This document shows positions 42,874 to 50,716 of a stretch of DNA of 64,000 bases, piece by piece (position 1 is the stretch's first letter; every line of letters starts with the position of its first letter). The translations under genes were made by a program, and so were the position numbers. Source of the stretch: Clostridia bacterium (GTDB lineage Bacteria; Bacillota; Clostridia; Oscillospirales; Acutalibacteraceae); contig JAFQBX010000034.1 in NCBI GenBank assembly GCA_017399535.1, positions 100,999-164,998 on the forward strand, read 5' to 3'. A model generated the notes under the pieces. That model worked only from the letters and a program-made list of their open reading frames with translations. It did not search any database and had not been told where the DNA came from.

Positions 42874-43935
42874 ATGCCTTTTGAAATTGCAAACGAATTA
42901 GAAGATGTTGTTCAGATTAAAGTTGTAGGTGTCGGTGGCGGCGGCGGAAACGCTGTAAACCGCATGGTCGATGCCGGAGTTCAGGGTGTTGAATTCATCG
43001 CAGTTAATACCGATGCGGCAGCACTCCTTTTATCAAAAGCTACACATAAGATTCAGATCGGCGAAAAGTCAACTCGCGGTCATGGCGCAGGCGCAAAGCC
43101 CGAGGTTGGACTCAAAGCAGCCGAGGAATCACGTGACGAAATCACAGCAGCGCTCAAAGGTACCGATATGGTATTTATCACTGCCGGTATGGGCGGTGGT
43201 ACAGGTACAGGCGCAGCACCCATCGTTGCTGAAATTGCAAAGGAGCTTGGTATCCTTACCGTAGGTATCGTAACAAAGCCCTTCGGCTTCGAAGGAAAGC
43301 TTCGTATGGAGCAGGCAGAAAAGGGTATTGCTGCTCTTGCCGAGCATGTTGACAGTCTTATCGTTATTCCTAATGAAAGACTTAAATTCGTATCAGAAGA
43401 AAAGATTACACTTAAGAATGCATTTATCATTGCCGATGACGTTCTCCGTCAGGGTGTTCAGAGCGTTTCCGAGCTCGTTAGTCTCCCTGCATACATCAAC
43501 CTCGACTTTGCTGACGTTACAGCAGTAATGAAGGATTCCGGCTACGCTCACATGGGCGTTGGCTCGGCTACCGGTCGTGACAAGGCAGAGGCATGTGCAA
43601 AGACTGCTATTTCCAGTCCGCTTATCGAAACCGATATGAAGGGTGCTCGTGGCGTTATTATCAACATCACTGCTTCCGAGGATATAGGACTCGAAGATGT
43701 TGAACTCGCTTCATCAATCGTTGCTCAGACTGCTCACGAAGAAGCAAACATCATTTGGGGTGTATCGCTTGATCCTAACCTCAATGACGAAATGAGAATG
43801 ACAGTTATCGCTACCAATTTCGGCAATATCAAGGCCGGCTATGGTAAGAATGACGACCTTTTCAAGATGCTCGACACCACAAGCGAAGAGGATGACGGCG
43901 ATTTCACCGACATCATGAGCATGTTTAATAAATAA
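42874..43935 (+). CDS. ftsZ: Cell division GTPase FtsZ
   Basis: 353 residues from ATG 42874 (GGGAGG 8-9 nt upstream); the frame is open to 42790 but that segment is leader. Tubulin signature [20 protein letters not shown], nucleotide loop [13 protein letters not shown]7-loop [11 protein letters not shown]. It polymerises into the Z-ring. The C-terminal tail is very short: it ends [19 protein letters not shown] instead of the usual long linker and a peptide of the type IPxFLRRR that binds FtsA/SepF. It has its own promoter, so it can be expressed apart from the rest of the dcw cluster. Confidence 0.97.
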   Translation: MPFEIANELEDVVQIKVVGVGGGGGNAVNRMVDAGVQGVEFIAVNTDAAALLLSKATHKIQIGEKSTRGHGAGAKPEVGLKAAEESRDEITAALKGTDMVFITAGMGGGTGTGAAPIVAEIAKELGILTVGIVTKPFGFEGKLRMEQAEKGIAALAEHVDSLIVIPNERLKFVSEEKITLKNAFIIADDVLRQGVQSVSELVSLPAYINLDFADVTAVMKDSGYAHMGVGSATGRDKAEACAKTAISSPLIETDMKGARGVIINITASEDIGLEDVELASSIVAQTAHEEANIIWGVSLDPNLNDEMRMTVIATNFGNIKAGYGKNDDLFKMLDTTSEEDDGDFTDIMSMFNK

Positions 43936-43956
43936 ATTAAATTAAACATATTATCG

Positions 43957-43996
43957 ACAAAAGACCACAAACTTATTTTGCGGTCTTTTGTTTTGC
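43957..43996 (+). terminator. Terminator of ftsZ / dcw cluster
   Basis: ACAAAAGACC (43957-43966) pairs with GGTCTTTTGT (43982-43991), then TTTG. Confidence 0.85.
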
Positions 43997-44022
43997 CTAT
44001 TGGATAAAGGAGCGACAGCAAA

Positions 44023-44943
44023 ATGAACTGGACCGAAATCAAAATTTCAGTTTCGTGCACCGAGGTTGAAAGGGCATCGGCAATAGCGAATATGACTGTT
44101 CCGTATGGAATTTATATCGAGGATTATTCCGATTTAGAGCCGATGGCAAAGGAAATTGCGCACATTGACCTTATCGACGAGGATTTGATAAACAAGGATA
44201 GGGAAAATGCGATTATCCACATTTACATTAGCGAAGAGGACAATCCCAACGAAGCAATTTCGTATCTTTCCGAACGTTTCACGGCCGAAGGAATATCGCA
44301 TATCATTGATAGCAGCACGGTTGCCGAAACCGACTGGGCAGAGAATTGGAAAAAATACTTTAAGCCGGTCGAAATAGGAAACCGCCTTGCCGTTTGTCCT
44401 ACCTGGGAAAAATATGATAACAAGGATAACCGCACAGTTCTTTCGATTGACCCCGGCGCCGCTTTCGGTACAGGTACCCACGATACTACAAAATTGTGCT
44501 TAACCGTTCTCGATAGTGTAATTTCGGGCGGCGAAACTCTGCTTGATATCGGTTGCGGAAGCGGTATATTAGCAATTTCGTCGGTTATTCTCGGCACAAG
44601 TTATGCCGACGGAGTCGATATAGACGCTATGGCGGTACGTGTTGCAACCGAAAATGCCGTAATCAACGGTGTCGAGGATAAAACAAATTTCATTTGCGGC
44701 GATTTAACTGAAAAAATTAGTGGAAAATATGATATAATATGTGCTAATATAGTAGCTGACGTAATAATTCAGTTGTGCAGCAACGTTACCGACTATATGG
44801 CTGACGACGGAATTTTTGTCTGCTCGGGAATTGTTGACATTCGCGAAAATGAGGTTGCCGAAGCAATTAGGGCTTGCGGACTGAAAATCACAGCACGTCA
44901 TACAAGCGGTGGCTGGGTGGCCTTTGTAGCCGAGCGAGATTGA
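44023..44943 (+). CDS. prmA: Ribosomal protein L11 methyltransferase
   Basis: 306 residues. N-terminal substrate-recognition domain (MNWTEIKISVSCTEVE...), then ETDWAENWKKYFKPVEIG, DPGAAFGTGTHDTTKLCL, SAM-motif LLDIGCGSGILAISS and CANIVADVIIQL. It trimethylates L11. AAGGAG precedes the ATG at 10 nt. It may be co-transcribed with prfB, which begins 15 bp later. Confidence 0.95.
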   Translation: MNWTEIKISVSCTEVERASAIANMTVPYGIYIEDYSDLEPMAKEIAHIDLIDEDLINKDRENAIIHIYISEEDNPNEAISYLSERFTAEGISHIIDSSTVAETDWAENWKKYFKPVEIGNRLAVCPTWEKYDNKDNRTVLSIDPGAAFGTGTHDTTKLCLTVLDSVISGGETLLDIGCGSGILAISSVILGTSYADGVDIDAMAVRVATENAVINGVEDKTNFICGDLTEKISGKYDIICANIVADVIIQLCSNVTDYMADDGIFVCSGIVDIRENEVAEAIRACGLKITARHTSGGWVAFVAERD

Positions 44944-44958
44944 ACGGAGGTTTCATAA

Positions 44959-46089
44959 ATGATACAGTATGAGGAACAGAGATTACGCCTTTTGGATAAC
45001 GAAGGCGCGTTAAAGGAAATAGCCGGTGCTCTCGGTCTTGATATGCTCAGAAGTGAGCAGGAACGACTCGAAGCACAGTCGGCAGAAAACGGCTTTTGGG
45101 ACGATGTAGAAAATTCACAGAAGGTACTTCGCAAAATCGCTCAGTTAAAGAATAAGATTGCCGCATATGACACCTTAAAGGCGGATTTCGATGATACACT
45201 TGTTTTAATCGAACTCGCCGATGAAGAAGAGGATTTGTCAATGCTCGACGAAGCAATCGAAGGTGTTGACCGCGTTCTCAATAATATGGAGGCATTGCGT
45301 CTGACAACCCTTTTGACAGGAGAATACGATTCAAAGAATGCAATTCTTACTTTTCACGCAGGCGCAGGCGGAACCGAAGCTCAGGACTGGGTTCAGATGC
45401 TTTATCGTATGTATAGCCATTGGGCTGAGCGTCATAATTTCAAGGCGAATCTTATCGACTTTCTTGACGGTGAAGAAGCAGGGCTAAAAAGTGCCGTTCT
45501 CCAAATTGAAGGAATGAACGCTTACGGATTTTTGCGTAGCGAAGCCGGTGTTCACCGACTTGTTCGAGTTTCGCCTTTTGACTCATCGGGCAGAAGACAT
45601 ACTTCCTTTGCTTCGCTCGAAGTTATGCCGGAAATTGATGACGATATAAAGATTGATATTCGTCCCGAGGATGTAAAAATGGACGTTTTCCGTTCAAGCG
45701 GTGCGGGCGGTCAGAAGGTTAATAAAACATCATCTGCCGTCCGTCTGACCCATATTCCTACCGGAATCGTCGTTTCGTGTCAGACTGAAAGAAGCCAGTT
45801 CCAGAATCGCGATACCTGTATGACAATGTTGAAATCAAAGCTTCTCGAAATCAAGGAACGCGAGCATCTCGATAAAATCGAGGACATAAAGGGCGTTCAA
45901 AAGGAGATTACCTGGGGCTCACAGATTCGTTCCTATGTATTTATGCCTTACACATTGGCAAAGGACCATCGCACAGGATTCGAAAACGGCAATATAAACG
46001 CAGTTATGGACGGCGATATCGACGGGTTTATCAACGCCTTCTTAAAGGCGGAAAGTCTCGGTAAGCTTGGCGAATATAACGACGACTAA
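44959..46089 (+). CDS. prfB: Peptide chain release factor 2 (no programmed frameshift)
   Basis: 376 residues in one uninterrupted frame. RF2 signature SPF tripeptide (VRVSPFDSSGRRHTSF) that reads UGA/UAA, and GGQ (SSGAGGQKVNKTSSAVRLTH) for peptidyl-tRNA hydrolysis. Most bacterial prfB genes carry an in-frame UGA around codon 25 with a +1 frameshift (CUU UGA C). Here the corresponding place reads GGT CTT GAT ATG, so the protein is made without autoregulatory frameshifting. GGAGG lies about 10 nt before the ATG. Confidence 0.95.
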   Translation: MIQYEEQRLRLLDNEGALKEIAGALGLDMLRSEQERLEAQSAENGFWDDVENSQKVLRKIAQLKNKIAAYDTLKADFDDTLVLIELADEEEDLSMLDEAIEGVDRVLNNMEALRLTTLLTGEYDSKNAILTFHAGAGGTEAQDWVQMLYRMYSHWAERHNFKANLIDFLDGEEAGLKSAVLQIEGMNAYGFLRSEAGVHRLVRVSPFDSSGRRHTSFASLEVMPEIDDDIKIDIRPEDVKMDVFRSSGAGGQKVNKTSSAVRLTHIPTGIVVSCQTERSQFQNRDTCMTMLKSKLLEIKEREHLDKIEDIKGVQKEITWGSQIRSYVFMPYTLAKDHRTGFENGNINAVMDGDIDGFINAFLKAESLGKLGEYNDD

Positions 46090-46121
46090 AATATTCCTGT
46101 GATAAAATATTATTTTTTCTG

Positions 46122-46149
46122 TTGACAAATTTAAAAAGTGTGATAGAAT
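46122..46149 (+). promoter_or_regulatory. Promoter of the SAM riboswitch-metK unit
   Basis: TTGACA (46122-46127), a 16-nt spacer, TAGAAT (46144-46149); the riboswitch begins about 18 nt after the expected start of transcription. Confidence 0.78.
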
Positions 46150-46174
46150 AAACAGGTAGACAATTTAATAGTTG

Positions 46175-46318
46175 CTTTATCAAGAGTGACCGAGGGAACA
46201 GGCCCTGTGACGTCCGGCAACCTGCTTTATTGGCAAGGTGCTAATTCCTGCGGACAATATTGTCCGAAAGATGAGGTTTTCATTAGCCCGCTGCTTGATA
46301 AAGTATGTGGGCTTTTTT
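46175..46318 (+). promoter_or_regulatory. SAM-I (S-box) riboswitch with terminator
   Basis: Conserved S-box blocks in order: TTATCAAGAGTGACCGAGGG, ACAGGCCCTGTGA, CCGGCAACCTG, AAGGTGCTAATTCCTGC and CCGAAAGATGAGG. P1 is CTTTATC (46175-46181) with GATGAGG (46270-46276); P4 is CGGACA-atat-TGTCCG (46251-46266). The terminator is AGCCCGC (46285-46291) with GTGGGCT (46307-46313) then TTTTTT. Its loop holds CTTGATAAAG (46294-46303), perfectly complementary to CTTTATCAAG (46175-46184), a 10-bp pairing that can act as antiterminator. SAM binding should stop transcription of metK. Confidence 0.95.
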
Positions 46319-46348
46319 ACGTTTAAAAAATGAAAGGGAGATAAAATA

Positions 46349-47524
46349 ATGAAAAGACTTTTTACTTCTGAATCGGTTACCGAAGGGCATCCTGATAAAA
46401 TCTGCGACCAGATTTCTGACGCGGTTTTGGACGCTATCATCAGCGAGGATAAAACTGCACGTGTCGCTTGCGAAACCTTCTGTACAACCGATTTCGTGAC
46501 CGTTATGGGCGAAATTACCACATCGGCAAAGGTTGATTACGAGCAGATTGTTCGCAAGGTTGTATGCGAAATCGGCTATGACAGCGACGAAAAATACTTT
46601 AACGGAAACACCTGTCAGGTCGAGGTAAAGATTCATGAGCAGTCACCCGACATTGCACTCGGCGTTGATAACTCGTTCGAAAAGAAAAATTCTGACTCGG
46701 AGGACGAGGACGGAGGAGCAGGTGACCAAGGTCTTATGTTCGGCTACGCTTGCGACGAGACAAAGGAGCTTATGCCCATGCCGATAGCCCTCGCTCATGC
46801 ACTTGCACGTCGCCTTACCTACGTCAGAAAGTCAGGAATAATGCCCTATTTACGCGCTGACGGCAAAACTCAGGTTACCGTTGAATACGACGACGATAAG
46901 CCCGTCAGAGTGGATACAATCGTCGTTTCGTCACAGCATTCGGCTGACGTTTCGCTCGAAGTCATCCGTAATGACGTAATCGAGCACGTTATCAAGCCGA
47001 TTATTCCTTGTGAGCTTATGGACGAGAATACTGTTATCTACGTTAACCCGACAGGTCGCTTTGTAATTGGCGGACCGGCAGGGGATACAGGACTTACCGG
47101 ACGAAAGATTATCGTTGATACATACGGCGGCTATGCTTGTCACGGTGGCGGTGCTTTCAGCGGAAAGGATCCGACAAAGGTTGACCGTTCAGCCACTTAC
47201 GCCGCTCGTCACGTAGCAAAGAATATCGTTGCCGCCGGAATCGCAAAGCGTTGCGAGGTTCAGGTTGCGTATGCGATCGGTGTGGCAAAGCCCGTTTCCG
47301 TAATGGTAAACACTTTCGGAACAGGGATTAAATCGGATGAAGAAATTTCGGCAATCGTTCGTGAAGTGTTTGATTTGCGTCCGACATCGATTATAAATCG
47401 CTTTGACCTTCGTCGTCCGATATATCAAAAAATCGCGGCTTATGGACATATCGGTCGAACCGACATATCTTTACCGTGGGAAAAGACGGATTATGTCGAT
47501 AAGTTAAAGGAAGCCATTTCTTGA
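46349..47524 (+). CDS. metK: S-adenosylmethionine synthetase
   Basis: 391 residues: [23 protein letters not shown] at the start, [36 protein letters not shown] and the P-loop-like [17 protein letters not shown]. It makes SAM from methionine and ATP. GGGAG precedes the ATG at 9 nt. It is controlled by the S-box at 46175-46318. Its stop codon lies within the -35 box of the next gene's promoter. Confidence 0.97.
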   Translation: MKRLFTSESVTEGHPDKICDQISDAVLDAIISEDKTARVACETFCTTDFVTVMGEITTSAKVDYEQIVRKVVCEIGYDSDEKYFNGNTCQVEVKIHEQSPDIALGVDNSFEKKNSDSEDEDGGAGDQGLMFGYACDETKELMPMPIALAHALARRLTYVRKSGIMPYLRADGKTQVTVEYDDDKPVRVDTIVVSSQHSADVSLEVIRNDVIEHVIKPIIPCELMDENTVIYVNPTGRFVIGGPAGDTGLTGRKIIVDTYGGYACHGGGAFSGKDPTKVDRSATYAARHVAKNIVAAGIAKRCEVQVAYAIGVAKPVSVMVNTFGTGIKSDEEISAIVREVFDLRPTSIINRFDLRRPIYQKIAAYGHIGRTDISLPWEKTDYVDKLKEAIS

Positions 47525-47548
47525 CATCCCGCAAATTTGTGTTATAAT
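47521..47548 (+). promoter_or_regulatory. Promoter of the small gene at 47594
   Basis: TTGACA (47521-47526, overlapping the metK stop), a 16-nt spacer, TATAAT (47543-47548). Confidence 0.82.
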
Positions 47549-47593
47549 GCAAGCGAAGTGCTCTTTTTGCATAAATGGTTAGGAGGTAATTAA

Positions 47594-47854
47594 ATGGATA
47601 CTTCAAAAATGACAATGCATAATGTTGACGTTGCCGATTTTATTCGTACACTCGACACCTGCACAGGCGATGTTTTCCTCGAAACAAAAGAGGGAGATGT
47701 CCTCAATCTCAAATCAAAGCTGTGCCAGTTTGCCGGACTCGCGAATATAATCAATGGAGCTTTTATTGCAGAGGCAACAATTCGTTGCTCGAATCCCGAC
47801 GACGAAAGCAAACTTTTCAGATTCAATCTGTATAAGGAAGTTCCTAATAAATAA
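47594..47854 (+). CDS. Small conserved Clostridia protein of unknown function
   Basis: 86 residues, soluble: MDTSKMTMHNVDVADFIRTL, GDVFLETKEGDVLNLKSKLCQF, GAFIAEATIRCSNPDDESKLF. It follows AGGAGG at 9 nt, has its own consensus promoter and a strong terminator, and so is likely well expressed. Homologous short proteins occur widely in gut Clostridia and are sometimes misnamed polyA polymerase; they contain no polymerase domain. It looks like a compact alpha/beta fold. Function unknown. Confidence 0.75.
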   Translation: MDTSKMTMHNVDVADFIRTLDTCTGDVFLETKEGDVLNLKSKLCQFAGLANIINGAFIAEATIRCSNPDDESKLFRFNLYKEVPNK

Positions 47855-47864
47855 TTATAAAAAA

Positions 47865-47899
47865 GCAGCAGCCGTGTAAAAAGCGGCTGCTATTTTGTT
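47865..47899 (+). terminator. Terminator
   Basis: AGCAGCCG (47867-47874) pairs with CGGCTGCT (47884-47891), then ATTTTGTT. Confidence 0.88.
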
Positions 47900-48262
47900 G
47901 CAAAAAATACGGGTTGAAAGGTTAAATAATTGCAAAAATGTTATCGACTTTTTTTATACAATAATGTCCAGTGAACCAATTTAATGGTGGTTATGTAAAC
48001 ATAATAATTTTTTTTCGATTTTTAAAATTAAAAAGTTATTAACAATTTTGAGGCCGTTTGAGCGGAAAAATCGGGTGTTATCGGCCTTCAATTGTTGAAA
48101 ACTCTGTTGAAACTGTTAATCTGAATATAAAATTGAATAAATGCATATGTGATTATGTAACTTGACTTTATGTAACCTTAATGATATATTTTTGCAAATT
48201 CTTGTCAAAACGTGGCCAAATATGCTTTTATAACCCGAATATACAAAAATTAAAGAAAACAC
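47900..48262. other. AT-rich intergenic stretch without genes
   Basis: No credible reading frame. It is A/T-rich with one notable hairpin: AGGCCG (48051-48056) with CGGCCT (48082-48087), extendable to TTGAGGCCG/CGGCCTTCAA with one bulge. No promoter or T-run is clearly attached. Confidence 0.5.
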
Positions 48263-48291
48263 TTGACTTTTTACATCATGTTTTATATAAT
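48263..48291 (+). promoter_or_regulatory. Promoter of the tRNA-Pro region
   Basis: TTGACT (48263-48268), a 17-nt spacer, TATAAT (48286-48291). It lies 36 bp before the truncated tRNA copy and 245 bp before the intact tRNA. Confidence 0.82.
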
Positions 48292-48326
48292 CAAAAGGTC
48301 GCTGATATTTGTTGATTTTAGCGCGT

Positions 48327-48359
48327 AATTAAATAACGAGGTGTGGCTCAGTTTGGTAG
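48327..48359 (+). pseudogene. Truncated 5' copy of tRNA-Pro (direct repeat)
   Basis: 33 nt identical to 48526-48558: the 10-bp leader plus tRNA positions 1 to about 22 (CGAGGTGTGGCTCAGTTTGG then TAG). After that the sequence diverges within the D-arm. The two copies are offset by exactly 199 bp. Confidence 0.85.
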
Positions 48360-48525
48360 CTTTGAGCTTGACCGCTGCTAAATGCAGATGAAGGGAAAGC
48401 GAAAAGGCGCCGCGGTCGAAAAAACAAGGAAGAACGAAGTAACGCAGTTTTTTCGGGCACCGCAAGAGTAAGCGTAGCGCTCTCGTGGAATGAAGAAACG
48501 CGCATAACAATAGATTAGCATAGAG
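48360..48525 (+). other. 166-nt structured insert between the two tRNA-Pro copies
   Basis: It can fold into several stems: TTGACCGC (48368-48375) with GCGGTCGA (48412-48419) enclosing CTGC-taaat-GCAG; CGAAAAAAC (48417-48425) with GTTTTTTCG (48447-48455); and CCGCAAGAG with CTCTCGTGG (about 48460-48487), with a possible AGCG-tag-CGCT core. It contains no credible protein. It is transcribed with the tRNA if the promoter at 48263 is used. It could be a small RNA or a non-autonomous insertion. Confidence 0.5.
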
Positions 48526-48535
48526 AATTAAATAA

Positions 48536-48612
48536 CGAGGTGTGGCTCAGTTTGGTAGAGCACTACGTTCGGGACGTAGGGGCCGCAAGTTCGAATCTTG
48601 TCACCTCGACCA
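48536..48612 (+). tRNA. tRNA-Pro (CGG anticodon), CCA encoded
   Basis: 77 nt. Acceptor CGAGGTG (48536-48542) pairs with CACCTCG (48602-48608), discriminator A then CCA. D-arm GCTC...GAGC, anticodon stem CTACG/CGTAG with loop TTCGGGA, so anticodon CGG reading CCG, with G37 as in tRNA-Pro. T-arm has GTTCGAATC. Structure complete and presumably functional. Confidence 0.93.
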
Positions 48613-48617
48613 AATTT

Positions 48618-48660
48618 TGACCGAAATTGAAGGCTTATCCTCCACTTTCGGTCATTTTTT
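48618..48660 (+). terminator. Terminator of tRNA-Pro
   Basis: TGACCGAAA (48618-48626) pairs with TTTCGGTCA (48646-48654), then TTTTTT. Confidence 0.9.
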
Positions 48661-48758
48661 ATACCTTTTTAAAGTATCTTCGCGCCACTTTTAAGAAATT
48701 TTATTTTTCAGAGACCACATAACAATTGTGGGAAAGCAAAGTCCTCCGAAATCTCTTC

Positions 48759-48779
48759 TCTTTGGTTAATGCGTAGTAA
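48759..48779 (+). repeat. Left copy of a 21-bp direct repeat, candidate attL
   Basis: CTTTGGTTAATGCGTAGTAA at 48760-48779 (preceded by T) matches 61429-61449 at 20 of 21 positions; the single difference is A to C. The copies are 12,670 bp apart and bracket the two-component system, integrases, relaxase operon, polymerase and partner. Confidence 0.55.
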
Positions 48780-48807
48780 AATTTTCACTGTATTTGTATT
48801 GCTTTTT

Positions 48808-48851
48808 TGTAAGAAAATCTTAATATACTTATTTTGCATGTATGGTATAAT
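48808..48851 (+). promoter_or_regulatory. Promoter and probable response-regulator box of the VanRS-like operon
   Basis: TATAAT at 48846-48851 with no good -35. Upstream is TTGTAAGAAAATCTTA (48807-48822), containing TAAGA-aaa-TCTTA. The GTAAGAAAA core recurs at 50620-50628 upstream of the peptidase gene, and resembles the GTAnGAAA core known for VanR sites. This suggests autoregulation. Confidence 0.5.
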
Positions 48852-48882
48852 AGAATAAAATATTTGTTTTAAGGTGAGGGAA

Positions 48883-49572
48883 ATGTGCATTATCATTGTT
48901 GATGATGAGAAAGAAATTGCCGATTTGGTTGACGTTATTTTAAAGAATGAGGGGTATGAAACCCTTAAGTTTTATAATTCAGTTGAAGCTTTTAAAGAAA
49001 TACAGAATAACAGAAACATCGATTTAGCTGTTCTTGATGTTATGATGCCAGGGATGGATGGGTTTGAATTGTGTGCTAAAATCCGTGAAAGTCACACATA
49101 TCCAATTATTATGCTAACAGCTCGCGTAGAAGATGTCGATAAAATAACCGGACTTAGCATTGGAGCCGATGATTATGTAACAAAACCATTTAATCCGCTT
49201 GAATTATTAGCCCGTGTTAAAGCACAGCTGCGTCGTTATAAAAAGTATGATGCTATCATAACACCTCAAGCAGAAGTGTTCGAAAGTAACGGCCTTGTTA
49301 TTAACAAGCAAGAGCACACAGTATCACTCTTTGAAGAAAATATAAATTTGACACCGACCGAATTTGACATATTGTGGCTGCTTTGTGAAAATGCGGGCAA
49401 TGTTGTTTCAAGCGAGAGCATATTTGAAGCGGTTTGGAAAGAAGATTATCTTGACAGCAACAATACGGTAATGGTTCATATACGCAGAATTAGGGAAAAA
49501 CTGAAAGAACCACCGCGCAATCCTAAAATTATAAAAACAGTATGGGGAGTAGGTTATAAAATTGAAAAATAG
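48883..49572 (+). CDS. OmpR/PhoB-family response regulator, VanR-like
   Basis: 229 residues from ATG 48883 (AGGTGAGG just upstream; a GTG at 48874 is the alternative). Receiver domain: IVDDEKEIADLV, phospho-acceptor D in LAVLDVMMPGMDGFEL, T in IIMLTA, K in YVTKPF. C-terminal winged helix (about 130-229: LTPTEFDILWLLCENAGNVVSSE...IRRIREKLKEP...TVWGVGYKIEK). It overlaps the kinase gene by 11 bp. The closest recognisable type is VanR of vancomycin-resistance or housekeeping vanRS-like systems, but no D-Ala-D-Lac/Ser ligase gene is present. Base composition is more AT-rich than the upstream chromosome. Confidence 0.9.
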   Translation: MCIIIVDDEKEIADLVDVILKNEGYETLKFYNSVEAFKEIQNNRNIDLAVLDVMMPGMDGFELCAKIRESHTYPIIMLTARVEDVDKITGLSIGADDYVTKPFNPLELLARVKAQLRRYKKYDAIITPQAEVFESNGLVINKQEHTVSLFEENINLTPTEFDILWLLCENAGNVVSSESIFEAVWKEDYLDSNNTVMVHIRRIREKLKEPPRNPKIIKTVWGVGYKIEK

Positions 49573-50623
49573 TGCTATAAAACGATATATAACGCAGGTT
49601 TTGATATACACAGTTGCGTTTGTTTTATTTCTAATCATAATGGATAATGTTTTTAACGGTACGGTGGTTGATTATCTTTATAATAATTTACCGTACAACT
49701 TGTTTTATATGATTAATGACAATCGTACATTCACTTCTTTTTTTGTATATGTATTAGGTTTGGTAATAATATCTGTTATTTATGTTTTCAAGCTAAGCAA
49801 ATTGCTTAAATTGGCAAGCACTTCAATATCAGAAGAAGAACCTAAAATTTTTGGAACCGATTGTCCGGAAGAACTTAAAGACTTCAGTCAAAAACTAAAA
49901 GATTTCAAGTTTGAACTTAAAGAAAATGAACGGGCGAGATCGCTTGCAGAACAACAAAAAAATGACTTAATAGTATATTTAGCTCATGATTTAAAAACGC
50001 CCTTAACGTCGGTAATAGGTTATTTGAGTTTATTAGAGGAAGCGCAGGATTTGCCAATAGAACAACGAGCAAAATATACCGGAATTGCTCTTGATAAAGC
50101 TTACAGATTAGAACAACTTATAAATGAATTTTTTGATATAACTCGTTTAAATCTTCAAACCATCGAAGCGCAAAAATCAAGGGTTAATCTAACAATTCTA
50201 TTAGTGCAGATTTTGAATGAGTTCTTTCCAATGTTTGAAGAAAAAAAGCTTAATATAGTGCAAAAAATTGAACCGGAAATAGTTTTATTTGCTGATGCCG
50301 ATAAGTTGGCTCGTGTTTTTGATAACCTATTCCGTAATGCAGTTAATTACAGTCATAATGGGACGGATATAATTTGTTCTGCCGCAAAAACAGAAAACCA
50401 AGTAGTAATACGAGTCAAAAACAAAGGTGATGATATCCCCAAAGAAAAACTCGAGCGCATCTTTGATAAGTTTTATCGTGTTGATAATTCGAGAAGAACA
50501 GCTACCGGCGGTTCGGGATTGGGCCTTGCTATAGCAAAACAAATTATAGAACTTCACAATGGTACAATTACCGTTTCTTGCAATGATGGCATAACAGAAT
50601 TTGAGGTAATTTTGCCTTTGTAA
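49562..50623 (+). CDS. Sensor histidine kinase, VanS-like
   Basis: 353 residues from TTG 49562, overlapping the regulator gene by 11 bp. Two TM helices (about 9-24 and 55-76) flank a short extracytoplasmic loop; then a HAMP-like coil, H-box YLAHDLKTPLTSVIGYLSLL, N-box LFRNAVNYS, G1 VKNKGDDIPKEKLERIFDKFYR and G2 GGSGLGLAIAKQI. The DLKTPLTSVIGYLSLLEEA segment strongly recalls VanS. It probably senses a cell-wall signal and phosphorylates the cognate regulator. Its stop codon lies within the regulator-box-like sequence for the next gene. Confidence 0.9.
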   Translation: MKNSAIKRYITQVLIYTVAFVLFLIIMDNVFNGTVVDYLYNNLPYNLFYMINDNRTFTSFFVYVLGLVIISVIYVFKLSKLLKLASTSISEEEPKIFGTDCPEELKDFSQKLKDFKFELKENERARSLAEQQKNDLIVYLAHDLKTPLTSVIGYLSLLEEAQDLPIEQRAKYTGIALDKAYRLEQLINEFFDITRLNLQTIEAQKSRVNLTILLVQILNEFFPMFEEKKLNIVQKIEPEIVLFADADKLARVFDNLFRNAVNYSHNGTDIICSAAKTENQVVIRVKNKGDDIPKEKLERIFDKFYRVDNSRRTATGGSGLGLAIAKQIIELHNGTITVSCNDGITEFEVILPL

Positions 50624-50716
50624 GAAAAAGTTAAGAAAGCCTTAAAAGAGAAGTAAAACAAAATATTTTTCATTACGCTAAAATACTCCTATCAAGCCAA
50701 GATAGGAGTATTTTTT
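50620..50716 (+). promoter_or_regulatory. Regulator box, promoter and RBS-sequestering terminator hairpin
   Basis: GTAAGAAAA (50620-50628) and TTAAGAAAGCCTTAA (50631-50645) form VanR-box-like repeats; a -10 TAAAAT lies at 50679-50684. A 13-bp perfect stem, AAATACTCCTATC (50681-50693) with GATAGGAGTATTT (50701-50713), loop AAGCCAA, is followed by TTT and the ATG at 50717. The 3' arm contains the AGGAG ribosome site (50704-50708). In read-through RNA the hairpin can terminate and hide the site; RNA started at the local promoter would lack most of the left arm. Confidence 0.65.

Noticed and set aside
48283..48510. 75-codon minus-strand frame across the truncated tRNA and insert
   Set aside because: It overlaps a tRNA fragment and structured RNA, lacks a ribosome site and has biased composition.
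48360..48525. Group I or group II intron in tRNA-Pro
   Set aside because: Too short and without recognisable catalytic core elements; the downstream tRNA is complete, so no splicing is needed.
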